From an uncultured Lachnospiraceae bacterium (lineage in GTDB: Bacteria > Bacillota > Clostridia > Lachnospirales > Lachnospiraceae), in NCBI GenBank assembly GCA_934343915.1, contig CAKRIL010000018.1, positions 4,896 through 68,895 on the forward strand: a DNA stretch of 64,000 nt. The letters run 5' to 3'. Position 1 is the stretch's first letter, and the number at the start of each line of letters is the position of its first letter. The notes below the pieces were generated by a model. The model was given only the letters and a program-made list of their open reading frames with translations. It was not told the origin of the DNA and made no database searches. Made by a program: the position numbers and the translations under genes. Below, piece by piece: positions 1 to 8,577 of the stretch.

Positions 1-2777
1 TCACCGTTGACAACTACATCATTGAATGCATTGCTTAACTCTCGCTCCATCATGTAGCTTCCGAGAAGTCTCGGTGTCTCTAAGATGTACTGAGCCTGTT
101 CAAGGATTGTGTCCTTATCCGATGTAGGATACGGAAGCATCGCAAACGCCTCAAGGTTGGCTGTCGGCCATATGTATTCATCTCCGTAAAGAATCTGGAG
201 CCTCTGTCCGAACTCAGCCTGAATGTCGGCCCTTGACCACCACTCCATGAACTGCCATGCTTTTTCCTCTCTCTCATCATCCGAGGAGAACATAACCGTA
301 CTCTCCGCACCTCCGGACATATACCTCTTGATTTCTCCGGTCTCCTCATCCTCAACTCCCGGTACAAGTGCTATGCTCCATGAATTGGCAATCTCAGGAG
401 CTGCATTGAGTATCAGGTTGTAGGAATTGAAGTCCGCTATTCCGATAGGCATATCACCGTTTCTGAAATGCTGATAGAAGTTAGGCACATCTACCGGAAG
501 ATTGTACAGTGTGAATAATTCCGTGAGCTGTGTGAAGCCCTCAACCGTCGCCTCGCTGTCAACCAGAATGTCAAGTGCCGTATCTCCGTAGAGTGCTCCA
601 TCATTCTGATAGATTATAGGCGTTGTTCCGTGAAAGTTTCTCATTACGAGCATTGCCGCGGTCGGATAATATACATTGAGACCTCTCATCTGTAAATCCG
701 GCAGCATTGCTATAAGCTCCTCCATGGTATCCGGTACGCTTAAGCCCAGCTTGCTTAAAATATCGCTTCTGTAAAACATTACATAGAAGTTCATTGTCTC
801 AGGAAGTGAATACAGTCCATCTCCGACAACCGAAGGAACCAAAAGTCCCTCACTGTATCTTCCGAACACTTCCTTATAGTTATCAAACTTCGACAAATCA
901 ACTAAAGAACCTCTTATCGCAAGGTCGAACGGTATCGAATAGTTGATTCCCGTTGCAATATCAGGTGTATCACCCGATGCATTGGAAAGAATAAGCTTCT
1001 GCGCATCGGTCATGATGGATAAGTCAACCTCTATTCCTGTCTCCGGCGTGAACTTCTCATCAATCATCTTCTGCATGATTTCCACATAGGTTCTTGGTCT
1101 GTTGACCCATACCTGAATGTGTGATGCATCAGTGTTGCTCGCCGAATACGACTGACCCATGAAGGAATATCCGAATCTCTTCAATGAGGTTCCTATCGAC
1201 TGAAATACGTTCTGTCCCTTCGGAAGCTTCGCTCCGTCCTGATATATGTATATTCTGTCGATTGACAGGTCGTTGTCGTTAATCAGGTCAACGAAGTTCG
1301 CAATCTGTGTGTTGATTGAATTGACGCTCGTTGAAAGCTCATCAACCCTGTATACCAGCTCATTAGGATCATCAGCGAGGCTCTTAAGCTGATTGGCTGC
1401 AATAAGCAGATATGAGAATGCAGCTACCTTCTCAGGGCTCTTTGCATTTACATAAGGCTCAGCCTGCTCTGCAAGGCTGTACAGCTCATCAACCCATCCG
1501 AGAAGTCTTTCCTGAAGATCAGGAATGTATCTTGTGAGCTTAAGGTCTCTGTACTTATCCTTATTGGTACCTGCAACCTTGGTAACCTCAAGTGACAGAT
1601 CGCTGATTCCGCTCATTATCTCATCCACCGCTTCAAGTGCATATCTTAAATTGTCGGCACTGATTGTAAGTGATATCGTGTGGTCGCCCTCTTCAAGATA
1701 TACGCTTAACTTGTTCTTATCATCATCCTGAAGCGTCGCTGTCTTGAACTTGTTGGCTGCCTTCACCTGATATGACTTAAATGCCTGATTAGGTATCTCT
1801 CCGTCAATTCTCCAGTCAACGAATACCGGAAAATCATTTTTCTCAGACTGGCGGTAATTCATGCCTATGTAATAGTATCCCTCTTTATCGACATGGAACT
1901 TATAGCTTACCGTCTGTCCCGCCTCATTAAATGAATCTTCATCTATGATGTTGAGCATCGTTGTCGTAGCCGACAGTGGTGAAAGGCTTGAACCGTACTC
2001 GCCTATCGCATGAATTGATGAATCATTTCTCTGATAGAAGTCCTCTGCCTCAATAACTATAAGCTCACTGCCCTCAGCCTTCTGTGAACCGGTGTATTCC
2101 GGAACCGTCACCGGAGCCGAGAGAGTTATGTTGCCGAGAAGAAGCGTTCCCTCCTGAATGTTTAATTCAAGCTCATGAACACCTGCCGTAAGCTCAACGA
2201 GCAGCGGGTCTGAGTATCTGTAGCTTGCATCCATGACCTCCTTGTGTTCCCACTGTATAAGCTTATCCGGTAGAGATACTATCTCATTGCCGTATCTGTC
2301 CACATCCACTCCGTCAGACACCCATGTTGTCTCGAATCTCATGCTTCGTGCCTCATAGAACGGATACTGTCCGTCAATCTTCATTCCCATCTCAACAGGA
2401 AGAATGGATTCATCATACGACAGGTAATCATAGCTCATCACATATCTTCCCGACACCGGAACATCAATCGTAAGCTTTACACTGTCCCCCGCCTTTACCG
2501 CGAGTACCTCATTGGTGTACTCATAATTATCCTTCGTAAGAAAAGCTCTGTCCGCTCTGTCAACGGCATCGCTTATCTTATAGATAATCTCATCTCCTGA
2601 ATAGACTGCCTCGGTATAACCGCTGCTTACATTGGTATAATTCGTTGTAAGTCTGTTATTCTCCGTATCCGACTGCTCAGCCGCATATACCGTTGTCCCG
2701 CCCGTGAAGGAGCCGCAGACGAGCATTGCAGCAGTCAATGCAAGTGATGTGATTCTCTTAATACATTTTCGAACCAT
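1..2777 (-). CDS. Extracellular solute-binding protein with N-terminal beta-sandwich modules (C-terminus outside window)
   Basis: At least 925 codons open from the ATG at 2777 to the window edge, with no stop in that frame. A cleavable signal peptide is visible (basic start, hydrophobic core, likely cut after VYA near residue 33); the cysteine in its core does not fit a good lipobox. The first ~385 mature residues look like two carbohydrate-binding-type beta-sandwich modules (phrases such as YYYIGMNYRQS and IVIEAEDFYQR). A helical stretch follows, then a family 1 sugar-binding-protein domain (from about ...PETGIEVDLSIM, with NAAPEIANSW and GGAESTVMFS later). Shine-Dalgarno AGGAG at 2784-2788. 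It starts 16 bp after the arabinofuranosidase stop, so the two are probably cotranscribed; permease genes would be expected beyond the edge. Arabinan or arabinoxylan fragments as ligand is inference from the neighbour. Confidence 0.85.
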   Translation of the reverse strand, partial: MVRKCIKRITSLALTAAMLVCGSFTGGTTVYAAEQSDTENNRLTTNYTNVSSGYTEAVYSGDEIIYKISDAVDRADRAFLTKDNYEYTNEVLAVKAGDSVKLTIDVPVSGRYVMSYDYLSYDESILPVEMGMKIDGQYPFYEARSMRFETTWVSDGVDVDRYGNEIVSLPDKLIQWEHKEVMDASYRYSDPLLVELTAGVHELELNIQEGTLLLGNITLSAPVTVPEYTGSQKAEGSELIVIEAEDFYQRNDSSIHAIGEYGSSLSPLSATTTMLNIIDEDSFNEAGQTVSYKFHVDKEGYYYIGMNYRQSEKNDFPVFVDWRIDGEIPNQAFKSYQVKAANKFKTATLQDDDKNKLSVYLEEGDHTISLTISADNLRYALEAVDEIMSGISDLSLEVTKVAGTNKDKYRDLKLTRYIPDLQERLLGWVDELYSLAEQAEPYVNAKSPEKVAAFSYLLIAANQLKSLADDPNELVYRVDELSTSVNSINTQIANFVDLINDNDLSIDRIYIYQDGAKLPKGQNVFQSIGTSLKRFGYSFMGQSYSASNTDASHIQVWVNRPRTYVEIMQKMIDEKFTPETGIEVDLSIMTDAQKLILSNASGDTPDIATGINYSIPFDLAIRGSLVDLSKFDNYKEVFGRYSEGLLVPSVVGDGLYSLPETMNFYVMFYRSDILSKLGLSVPDTMEELIAMLPDLQMRGLNVYYPTAAMLVMRNFHGTTPIIYQNDGALYGDTALDILVDSEATVEGFTQLTELFTLYNLPVDVPNFYQHFRNGDMPIGIADFNSYNLILNAAPEIANSWSIALVPGVEDEETGEIKRYMSGGAESTVMFSSDDEREEKAWQFMEWWSRADIQAEFGQRLQILYGDEYIWPTANLEAFAMLPYPTSDKDTILEQAQYILETPRLLGSYMMERELSNAFNDVVVNG

Positions 2778-2793
2778 ACGAACACTCCTAAGC

Positions 2794-4299
2794 TTATCTG
2801 ATGTTCAATTCCAGATGAAGTACACTGCTTGCCGGAATTGAAAACTTAATTCTATTGCCGTTTACCTCTATATCGTTGAACTCTCTTACCGTAACCTCCT
2901 CAGGCTTGTCAAATGTGTTGTGAAGATGAATCTCACCGCCTACTATCTCACCGCTTGCAGATGCAATCTCAGTATCGGCAACACAGCCGTCTATCTCGTA
3001 ATCTCTGTCTATGGAGAGGTTGGTCATCGTAATATGTATCTTTCCGTCCTTGCCGAGTGATACGGACTCTGTGAGGTTAGGAACCATGTTCTCATCCTCA
3101 AGTCCTATCTGCTCTGTCTCAAGGAAGCTGTCAAGCAGCTCTGCATCCTGATGATGCTTATACATATAAAATACATGGTATGTAGGTGTCTTAATCATCT
3201 TCTCGCCCTCGGTGAGGAGAACTGCCTGAAGTACATTCACCATCTGTGCTATGTTAGCCATCTTCACTCTGTCGCAGTGCTTGTTGAAGATGTTCAGATT
3301 GATTCCGGCTACAAGTGCATCTCTTACCGTATTCTGCTGATATAAGAAGCCCGGATTCGTTCCCGGCTCACAGTCGAACCATGTGCCCCACTCATCAACA
3401 ATCATGCCTACCTTGTGCTGCTTATCATACTTATCCATGATAGCTTCATGCTTCTTAATGAGCTCTTCCATGTAAAGAGTCTTCTTTAAGGTCTGATACC
3501 ACATCTTATCATCGAAGTCGGTTGCACTTCCCTTGTGGTCCCATCCGCCCGGATGTGTGTAGTAGTGAAGTGAAATGCCGTCCATGAAACCGTGAACGAA
3601 TTCAGGAGCCTTAAAGCATGTGCTCATCACTCCGTCAGTCCAGTTGTAATCATCCACGTTGGCTCCGCAGGCTACCTTGAATATTGGCTTATCAGGATGA
3701 TAGTTTCTTACATAGGTCTGATATCTTCTGTACAGATTTCCGTAATACTCAGGAGTCATGTTTCCGCCGCAGCCCCAGTTCTCATTGCCTACTCCGAAGT
3801 AATCAACTCTCCAAGGCTCCTCATGACCATTCTCTTTTCTTAAATTGCTCATAGGTGATACACCCTCGAAGGTCATGTACTCTACCCACTCGCTCATCTC
3901 CTGTACGGTTCCGCTTCCGACATTGCCGTTGACATAGGTTTTGCAGCCGAGCTGTCTGCACAGCTCCATGAACTCATGTGTTCCGAAGCTGTTGTCCTCG
4001 ACTACGCCGCCCCAGTGCGTGTTAATCATCTTCTTTCTTCCATCGGCAGGACCGACACCATCCTTCCAGTGGTACTCATCCGCGAAGCATCCGCCCGGCC
4101 ATCTGAGTACGGGAATCTGCATATCCTTAAGAGCTTCTACCACGTCCGTTCTCATTCCGTTCACATTCGGGATACTTGAATCCTTCCCTACAAAAATGCC
4201 CTCATAAATGCATCTTCCGAGATGCTCCGAAAAATGACCCTGAATCTCAGGGTTGATGTGACCCTTCTTGTGGTTAGGGTTTATGTACAACTTGCTCAT
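2794..4299 (-). CDS. abfA: Alpha-L-arabinofuranosidase, GH51, cytoplasmic
   Basis: 501 residues, the usual length for intracellular GH51 enzymes, with no signal peptide. It releases terminal alpha-L-arabinofuranosyl units from imported arabino-oligosaccharides. The acid/base glutamate is E173 in GVGNENWGCGG and the nucleophile is E303 in VDEWGTWF; the early LRWPGGCFADEYHWKDGVGP signature is intact at about 65-84. A (beta/alpha)8 barrel runs to about residue 380, followed by the C-terminal beta-sandwich. A strong AGGAGGG site precedes the ATG. It is the first gene of a minus-strand unit continuing into the solute-binding protein, and it is divergent from an ArsR-type regulator that is the natural candidate to control it. 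Confidence 0.95.
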   Translation of the reverse strand: MSKLYINPNHKKGHINPEIQGHFSEHLGRCIYEGIFVGKDSSIPNVNGMRTDVVEALKDMQIPVLRWPGGCFADEYHWKDGVGPADGRKKMINTHWGGVVEDNSFGTHEFMELCRQLGCKTYVNGNVGSGTVQEMSEWVEYMTFEGVSPMSNLRKENGHEEPWRVDYFGVGNENWGCGGNMTPEYYGNLYRRYQTYVRNYHPDKPIFKVACGANVDDYNWTDGVMSTCFKAPEFVHGFMDGISLHYYTHPGGWDHKGSATDFDDKMWYQTLKKTLYMEELIKKHEAIMDKYDKQHKVGMIVDEWGTWFDCEPGTNPGFLYQQNTVRDALVAGINLNIFNKHCDRVKMANIAQMVNVLQAVLLTEGEKMIKTPTYHVFYMYKHHQDAELLDSFLETEQIGLEDENMVPNLTESVSLGKDGKIHITMTNLSIDRDYEIDGCVADTEIASASGEIVGGEIHLHNTFDKPEEVTVREFNDIEVNGNRIKFSIPASSVLHLELNIR

Positions 4300-4511
4300 T
4301 TTTCGCCCTCCTTTTAGAATTTTTTTGTTATTTTTATATAAATTTTATTTTTCAGTAAAACAGAATAGATATTAAAACGTTTTCGTAAGTTATGTTTCAC
4401 TTTCTGCTTAACCTATTCTATTTTCAGTGAAATGTTAATATAAACATAGCTCTTTTTAATCTATAATTCAATACTTAATTAATTAACCGAGTAGAGAAAG
4501 AATTAGTCATT

Positions 4512-4532
4512 TTTTGTGCAATTTGCACAAAA
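4512..4532. promoter_or_regulatory. 21-bp perfect palindrome, candidate operator of the ArsR-type regulator
   Basis: Half-sites TTTTGTGCAA (4512-4521) and TTGCACAAAA (4523-4532) pair perfectly about base 4522. It lies 10 bp upstream of the -35 box of the regulator gene and between the two divergent genes, the position expected for an autoregulatory operator. Which protein binds is inference. Confidence 0.6.
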
Positions 4533-4542
4533 GAATTTCCTA

Positions 4543-4571
4543 TTGACTAATTTATTTAAACATTTTATACT
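4543..4571 (+). promoter_or_regulatory. Sigma-A-type promoter of the ArsR-type regulator
   Basis: TTGACT (4543-4548), a 17-bp spacer and TATACT (4566-4571). The predicted start of transcription is about 55 bp before the ATG at 4635. Confidence 0.65.
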
Positions 4572-4634
4572 TAATCTAAAAATTAATCATTTCACTTTTG
4601 AGCACACAAGTATATTACAGGAGGTGACTGAAAT

Positions 4635-5564
4635 ATGTTATATATTAAATCATTAAGCGAATCCGAGGAGGTCTTCAAGGCTCTCAGCACGCCCATGAGA
4701 CTTCAGATTATGAAGCTCATATACGAAAATGACCATCTCAGCATGAATGACCTTGCCGAGACACTCGGACTTACCAACAGTGCCATATCAATGCATGTAG
4801 GGAAGCTTGAAGCGGCAGGGCTTGTCTCTGTTCAGGTTACCTCCGGAAAGCGCGGAATAATGAAGATTGTGCGTCCCCGCTATGAACGCCTTATCATCGA
4901 CATGGTTCCCAACGCCGGCTCAATCAAGTGCTATACCGACGAGATTGCAATAGGCCACTACATAAGCTACGACGTTCACCCGACCTGCGGACTGTCAACC
5001 TCAGGCAACCTCATCGGCGACCTCGATAATCCTAAGGTATTTTCCTATCCGGAGCGCTTCAAGGCGGATATCCTCTGGGTAGGCTACGGCTCCGTGACCT
5101 ACAATCTTCCGAACAGGCTCAAGCTCGGTCAGACATTGTCTGAGATTCAGATATCCTTCGAGATAAGCTCTGAGTGCCCTGAGCACAATGACAATTACCC
5201 GAGCGACATCTATTTTGACATTAACGGCAAGGCTCTCGGCAAGTGGATAAGCCCCGGAGATTTCGGTGCAAGAAGAGGTATGCTCTGCCCTAACTGGTGG
5301 CCTGACGGTCTGAACCAGTACGGTCTGTTAAAGACTCTTGTAATCAACCGCTCGGGAACCTTCATGGACGGAACTGCGAAGCTCTCATCAGTGACCATTG
5401 ATGACCTTGCGCTCAACTATGATTCCATCATCAATTTTACTTTTTCGGTTCCCGCAGACACACCTAACTGTGGCGGCTTTACCCTGTTTGGTGTATCCTT
5501 CGGTGATTACAGTCAGAATATTGTCGTCAAGCTGTTTTACGAGGATTCCAACTCGGAGTTCTAG
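4635..5564 (+). CDS. ArsR-type winged-helix regulator with a large C-terminal sensor-like domain
   Basis: 309 residues, about three times a plain ArsR repressor. Residues ~8-85 form a winged helix of the ArsR/HTH_20 kind (VFKALSTPMRLQIMKLI, then LGLTNSAISMHVGKLEAAGLV as recognition region). It lacks the ELCV-type metal-binding cysteines of metal-sensing ArsR proteins. The remaining ~220 residues are rich in beta-strand with many aromatic residues (NWWPDGLNQYG, GGFTLFGVSFG) and look like a beta-sandwich ligand-binding domain; I do not recognise a named family. AGGAGGT at 4619-4625 sets the start. The divergent placement suggests it senses an arabinoside and controls abfA; that is inference. 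Confidence 0.8.
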   Translation: MLYIKSLSESEEVFKALSTPMRLQIMKLIYENDHLSMNDLAETLGLTNSAISMHVGKLEAAGLVSVQVTSGKRGIMKIVRPRYERLIIDMVPNAGSIKCYTDEIAIGHYISYDVHPTCGLSTSGNLIGDLDNPKVFSYPERFKADILWVGYGSVTYNLPNRLKLGQTLSEIQISFEISSECPEHNDNYPSDIYFDINGKALGKWISPGDFGARRGMLCPNWWPDGLNQYGLLKTLVINRSGTFMDGTAKLSSVTIDDLALNYDSIINFTFSVPADTPNCGGFTLFGVSFGDYSQNIVVKLFYEDSNSEF

Positions 5565-5597
5565 TTCTTTTTTCTTGTATTCATATTTCTAAATCAC

Positions 5598-5626
5598 TTG
5601 AAAAGACATTGCTAAAATGTTAGAGT
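5598..5626 (+). promoter_or_regulatory. Possible promoter of the TIR-DHH-HelD operon
   Basis: TTGAAA (5598-5603), 17 bp, TAGAGT (5621-5626). The -10 box matches consensus at only four of six positions, so this is tentative. It would give a short leader containing the hairpin at 5654-5676. Confidence 0.35.
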
Positions 5627-5653
5627 ATGCTTACGTGCAAAATACGGAATATC

Positions 5654-5676
5654 CCGGGAAGGAGGCTTCTTCCCGG
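5654..5676 (+). promoter_or_regulatory. Hairpin holding the ribosome-binding site of the TIR gene
   Basis: CCGGGAA (5654-5660) pairs with TTCCCGG (5670-5676), a 7-bp stem whose 9-base loop contains GGAGG, the only strong Shine-Dalgarno sequence before the GTG at 5679. Such a fold could limit initiation. Whether it forms in the cell is unknown. Confidence 0.45.
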
Positions 5677-5678
5677 AA

Positions 5679-7049
5679 GTGATTCGGAGTGAACCCATTT
5701 TGAAAAAACTACATATATTTTTATCCCACTCGTCAGCCGATGCGAAGCTTGCAGGTGAAGTATGCCGCATTCTTGAAAAGGACGGTCACAGCTGCTTCAT
5801 CGCCCCGCGTGACATACGCTCGGGACACGAATACGCTGAGGAACTTATTGACGGCATCGACAATTCTGACGTAATGCTTCTGCTGCTCTCAAAGCAGGCC
5901 AATTCCTCGCCACATGTTCTCCGTGAGGTTGAGCGCGCAGTCAGCAAAAACAAGCCCATTATCGTATACAAGCTCGGCAATTTTGAGCTCAGCAAATCAA
6001 TGGAATACTTTCTTATGACCCATCAATGGCTCGATTCGCATGCTGACAAGAATTATAATGCGATTTTAAAATGTATTAACGAATTCGCCGGTGACACGAA
6101 GGAGGAAGCCAAGCCATCCCGCGTAAAGCCCATAATTCCTATCGCAGTTATAATTTTTGCCATAGTGCTTGCAGCCGTAATCGTGATGCGTGTAAGGACG
6201 GCAGGCAGTCCATCCAATGCCGCCACCCTGCCTGACTACGGTACACAGCGTCCCGTGTACTCGGAGAGTGCCGAGGTTCATCTTGGTGACACATTAACCT
6301 TCGGCACCTACAATGGTGAGCCTGTCGACTGGCGCGTCATACATATATCCGACGACTTGGCAAGTGCTGTCGTCATCTCCGACAAAATACTCACCATGAA
6401 GTCATTCGATGCCGCTGAGGGCGGAGAGTACAATTATTACGACAGCGTTAATTATTGGAGGACCCGGACCTCAGAGCTGTCAGAAGAGCTTCAAAGACTC
6501 ATACGCGGTGATAACCGCTGGGAGCTGTCCAACATAAGGACATGGCTCAACTCTGCCAAGGAAATGGTTAAGTACAGTGACTTTCCTCCGACGGTTAAGG
6601 CAATGTCGATGCACAATAATTCCTATGACACTGAGTCAGGCTTCCTGCACGGCTTCACTGATGAGGAGCTGTCATTTATTCTTACTGTGCAGCATACAAC
6701 AGGCGGCAGCATTACCGAGGACAAGGTGTATCTGCTCTCAGAAGACGAGCTTAAATGGCTTTATGATGCGGATGTAACCGTACATGCCGAGCCGACCTTG
6801 GCCGCAGTCGCACATGATGAGTCGGGCTGGTACAGCTCTAACCTTGATGCATACAAGACCAAGGATCACTTTTGGTGGCTCAGAGATGCCGACACCTCCG
6901 ATTCATGCAGTGTAAGGCTGGTGAACATAAGCTACGGCAGCAACAGCATCATATCCGATTTTGCCGGACTTGAAGGTTACGGAATACGTCCAGCAATGAC
7001 GATAGACCTCACATCTGAGGCATTTTTATCAATAATGGAGAATAATTAG
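5679..7049 (+). CDS. TIR-domain membrane protein with extracellular DUF6273-like domain
   Basis: 456 residues from the GTG at 5679; a TTG at 5700 preceded by GGAGTG is an alternative start. Residues ~10-137 are a bacterial TIR domain: LHIFLSHSSADAKLAGEV, then FIAPRDIRSG, then a LREVE segment where E83 sits near the catalytic glutamate position of TIR NADases. Residues ~150-170 are one membrane helix (PIIPIAVIIFAIVLAAVIVM). Residues ~195-455 resemble DUF6273 (YYDSVNYWRTR, WELSNIRTWLNS, GYGIRPAMTIDL) and should lie outside the cell. It is first of three same-strand genes, 5 bp before the DHH gene. A sensor that passes an outside signal to a cytosolic TIR is plausible but not shown; NADase activity cannot be judged here. 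Confidence 0.85.
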   Translation: MIRSEPILKKLHIFLSHSSADAKLAGEVCRILEKDGHSCFIAPRDIRSGHEYAEELIDGIDNSDVMLLLLSKQANSSPHVLREVERAVSKNKPIIVYKLGNFELSKSMEYFLMTHQWLDSHADKNYNAILKCINEFAGDTKEEAKPSRVKPIIPIAVIIFAIVLAAVIVMRVRTAGSPSNAATLPDYGTQRPVYSESAEVHLGDTLTFGTYNGEPVDWRVIHISDDLASAVVISDKILTMKSFDAAEGGEYNYYDSVNYWRTRTSELSEELQRLIRGDNRWELSNIRTWLNSAKEMVKYSDFPPTVKAMSMHNNSYDTESGFLHGFTDEELSFILTVQHTTGGSITEDKVYLLSEDELKWLYDADVTVHAEPTLAAVAHDESGWYSSNLDAYKTKDHFWWLRDADTSDSCSVRLVNISYGSNSIISDFAGLEGYGIRPAMTIDLTSEAFLSIMENN

Positions 7050-7054
7050 ATCAG

Positions 7055-8551
7055 ATGAAATTAACAGATTTGACAGCTTACAACCACATAGTAATACAGG
7101 CTCATGACAATCCCGATGCCGACGCAGTCGGCTCAGGCTATGCCCTCTACCGCTACTTTCTATCGCTCGGCAGGGAGGTCCGCCTTGTGTACGGAGGAAG
7201 CAGTCTGATAAGCAAGAGCAATCTCAAGCTCATGATTGAGGAGCTTGACATTCCCATTGAACATATTGACAGCCTTGACTGTCCCGAGCTTCTTATAACC
7301 GTTGACTGCCAGTACGGTCAAGGAAACGTCACTCATTTTGATGCAGCACAGACTGCCGTTATAGACCACCATGATACAGGAATGGCATCGGGTGACTTTG
7401 CAGAAATAAGAAGCAGACTGGTAAGCTGCGCCACCCTCTGCTATTCGATGCTTAAGGATGCAGGATATGACATCAACTCGGATGTCAGCATCGCAACAGC
7501 ACTTTTTTACGGCTTATATATGGACAGCGGCAGATTGTCCGAGATAAATCATCCGCTCGACAGGGACATGATTGATTTCCTGCACTATGACAAGACTCTC
7601 ATTACACGTCTTAAATATGCCAATTTCAGTCTGAGTGAGCTTGACACGGCGGGTTATGCAATCCTGCACAACCGCTATATTCCGGAGCATCGCTTCTCCG
7701 TCGTCATGTCGAAGCCCTGTGACCCTAACATTCTCGGTGTTATAAGCGACCTTGTCATTCAGGTTGACACCATAGACGTGTGCGTGGTATATAATTCGCA
7801 CTCTTCCGGCTGCAAGCTGTCAATCAGAAGCTGTACTCCCGAAATATCAGCCAATGAGCTCGCCTCCTATATCTGCGATGGAACAGGCAGCGGCGGCGGA
7901 CACCTTGATAAGGCGGGAGGCTTCATAAGCAGAACACGCTATGAACAGCTTTTCGGCGAAAAAAATATCGAAGATTATATTGTAGAAAGATTTAACGAAT
8001 ATTATGACAACTATGATATTATCCGCTACACGGACGACATCAGCAAGCCGGAGCTTCTTCGCGCTTATATCAAAAAGCCGGCTGTGTACGGCTATGTGAA
8101 AAGCTGTGATATGTTCGCTTCGGAAACCGATGTCAGGATAAGAACCTTGGAGGGTGATGTTCTTGTAACCTGCCGTGACGACATATACTTCATGATAGGC
8201 AGTCAGGGAGAAGTATACCCTATTGAGAAGAAGGTGTTCTATTCAAAATACACTCCATGTGACGGTGTATATGAAAAAGCCTTTGAATACCCGCCATGCG
8301 TTATCGATACCGTGCATGCAGAACCTCATGAACTGCTTTCGCATGTACACTGCTGCCTCTCAAGCTCCGACCCGGTCATCTATGCACGCCCTTTGGCGAA
8401 GTTCGCCAAGGTATTCACCGCATGGAACTACGACGGCTACATGTCGGGCAGACAGGGCGATATGCTCTGCTACACTGAAAAGAACAGCCGCGACGTATAT
8501 GTCGTAAAGAGAGAGATTTTCGACGACATTTACACGCCGCTCAATCAATAA
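7055..8551 (+). CDS. DHH/DHHA1 phosphoesterase with additional C-terminal region
   Basis: 498 residues. Motif I is AHDNPDADAVGS (residues 16-27), the DHH triad is D104-H105-H106 in AVIDHHDTG, and the DHHA1 glycine motif GSGGGHLDKAGG is at 278-289. This core matches NrnA-type enzymes that hydrolyse short oligoribonucleotides or cyclic-dinucleotide products using Mn2+, normally about 320 residues long. The extra ~165 residues (330-498) appear to hold two related modules, each ending in a similar phrase (VYPIEKKVFYSKYTP and VYVVKREIFDDIYTP). The gene begins 5 bp after the TIR stop; the nearest GGAGAA lies inside that gene, suggesting translational coupling. Substrate unknown. Confidence 0.85.
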   Translation: MKLTDLTAYNHIVIQAHDNPDADAVGSGYALYRYFLSLGREVRLVYGGSSLISKSNLKLMIEELDIPIEHIDSLDCPELLITVDCQYGQGNVTHFDAAQTAVIDHHDTGMASGDFAEIRSRLVSCATLCYSMLKDAGYDINSDVSIATALFYGLYMDSGRLSEINHPLDRDMIDFLHYDKTLITRLKYANFSLSELDTAGYAILHNRYIPEHRFSVVMSKPCDPNILGVISDLVIQVDTIDVCVVYNSHSSGCKLSIRSCTPEISANELASYICDGTGSGGGHLDKAGGFISRTRYEQLFGEKNIEDYIVERFNEYYDNYDIIRYTDDISKPELLRAYIKKPAVYGYVKSCDMFASETDVRIRTLEGDVLVTCRDDIYFMIGSQGEVYPIEKKVFYSKYTPCDGVYEKAFEYPPCVIDTVHAEPHELLSHVHCCLSSSDPVIYARPLAKFAKVFTAWNYDGYMSGRQGDMLCYTEKNSRDVYVVKREIFDDIYTPLNQ

Positions 8552-8577
8552 ATCATCAATTAAAGGAGGTGTCCCAT

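Larger units (their letters stand above)
4300..4634. promoter_or_regulatory. Divergent control region between abfA and the ArsR-type regulator
   Basis: 335 bp of AT-rich DNA without a gene. It carries a perfect palindrome at 4512-4532 (half-sites TTTTGTGCAA and TTGCACAAAA about one central base), a second short palindrome AAAACGTTTT at 4374-4383, which resembles a LacI-family operator core, and an imperfect inverted pair around 4352-4368 and 4426-4445 (ACAGAATAG versus CTATTCTATTTTCAGTGAAA). The plus-strand promoter is listed separately. Confidence 0.6.
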
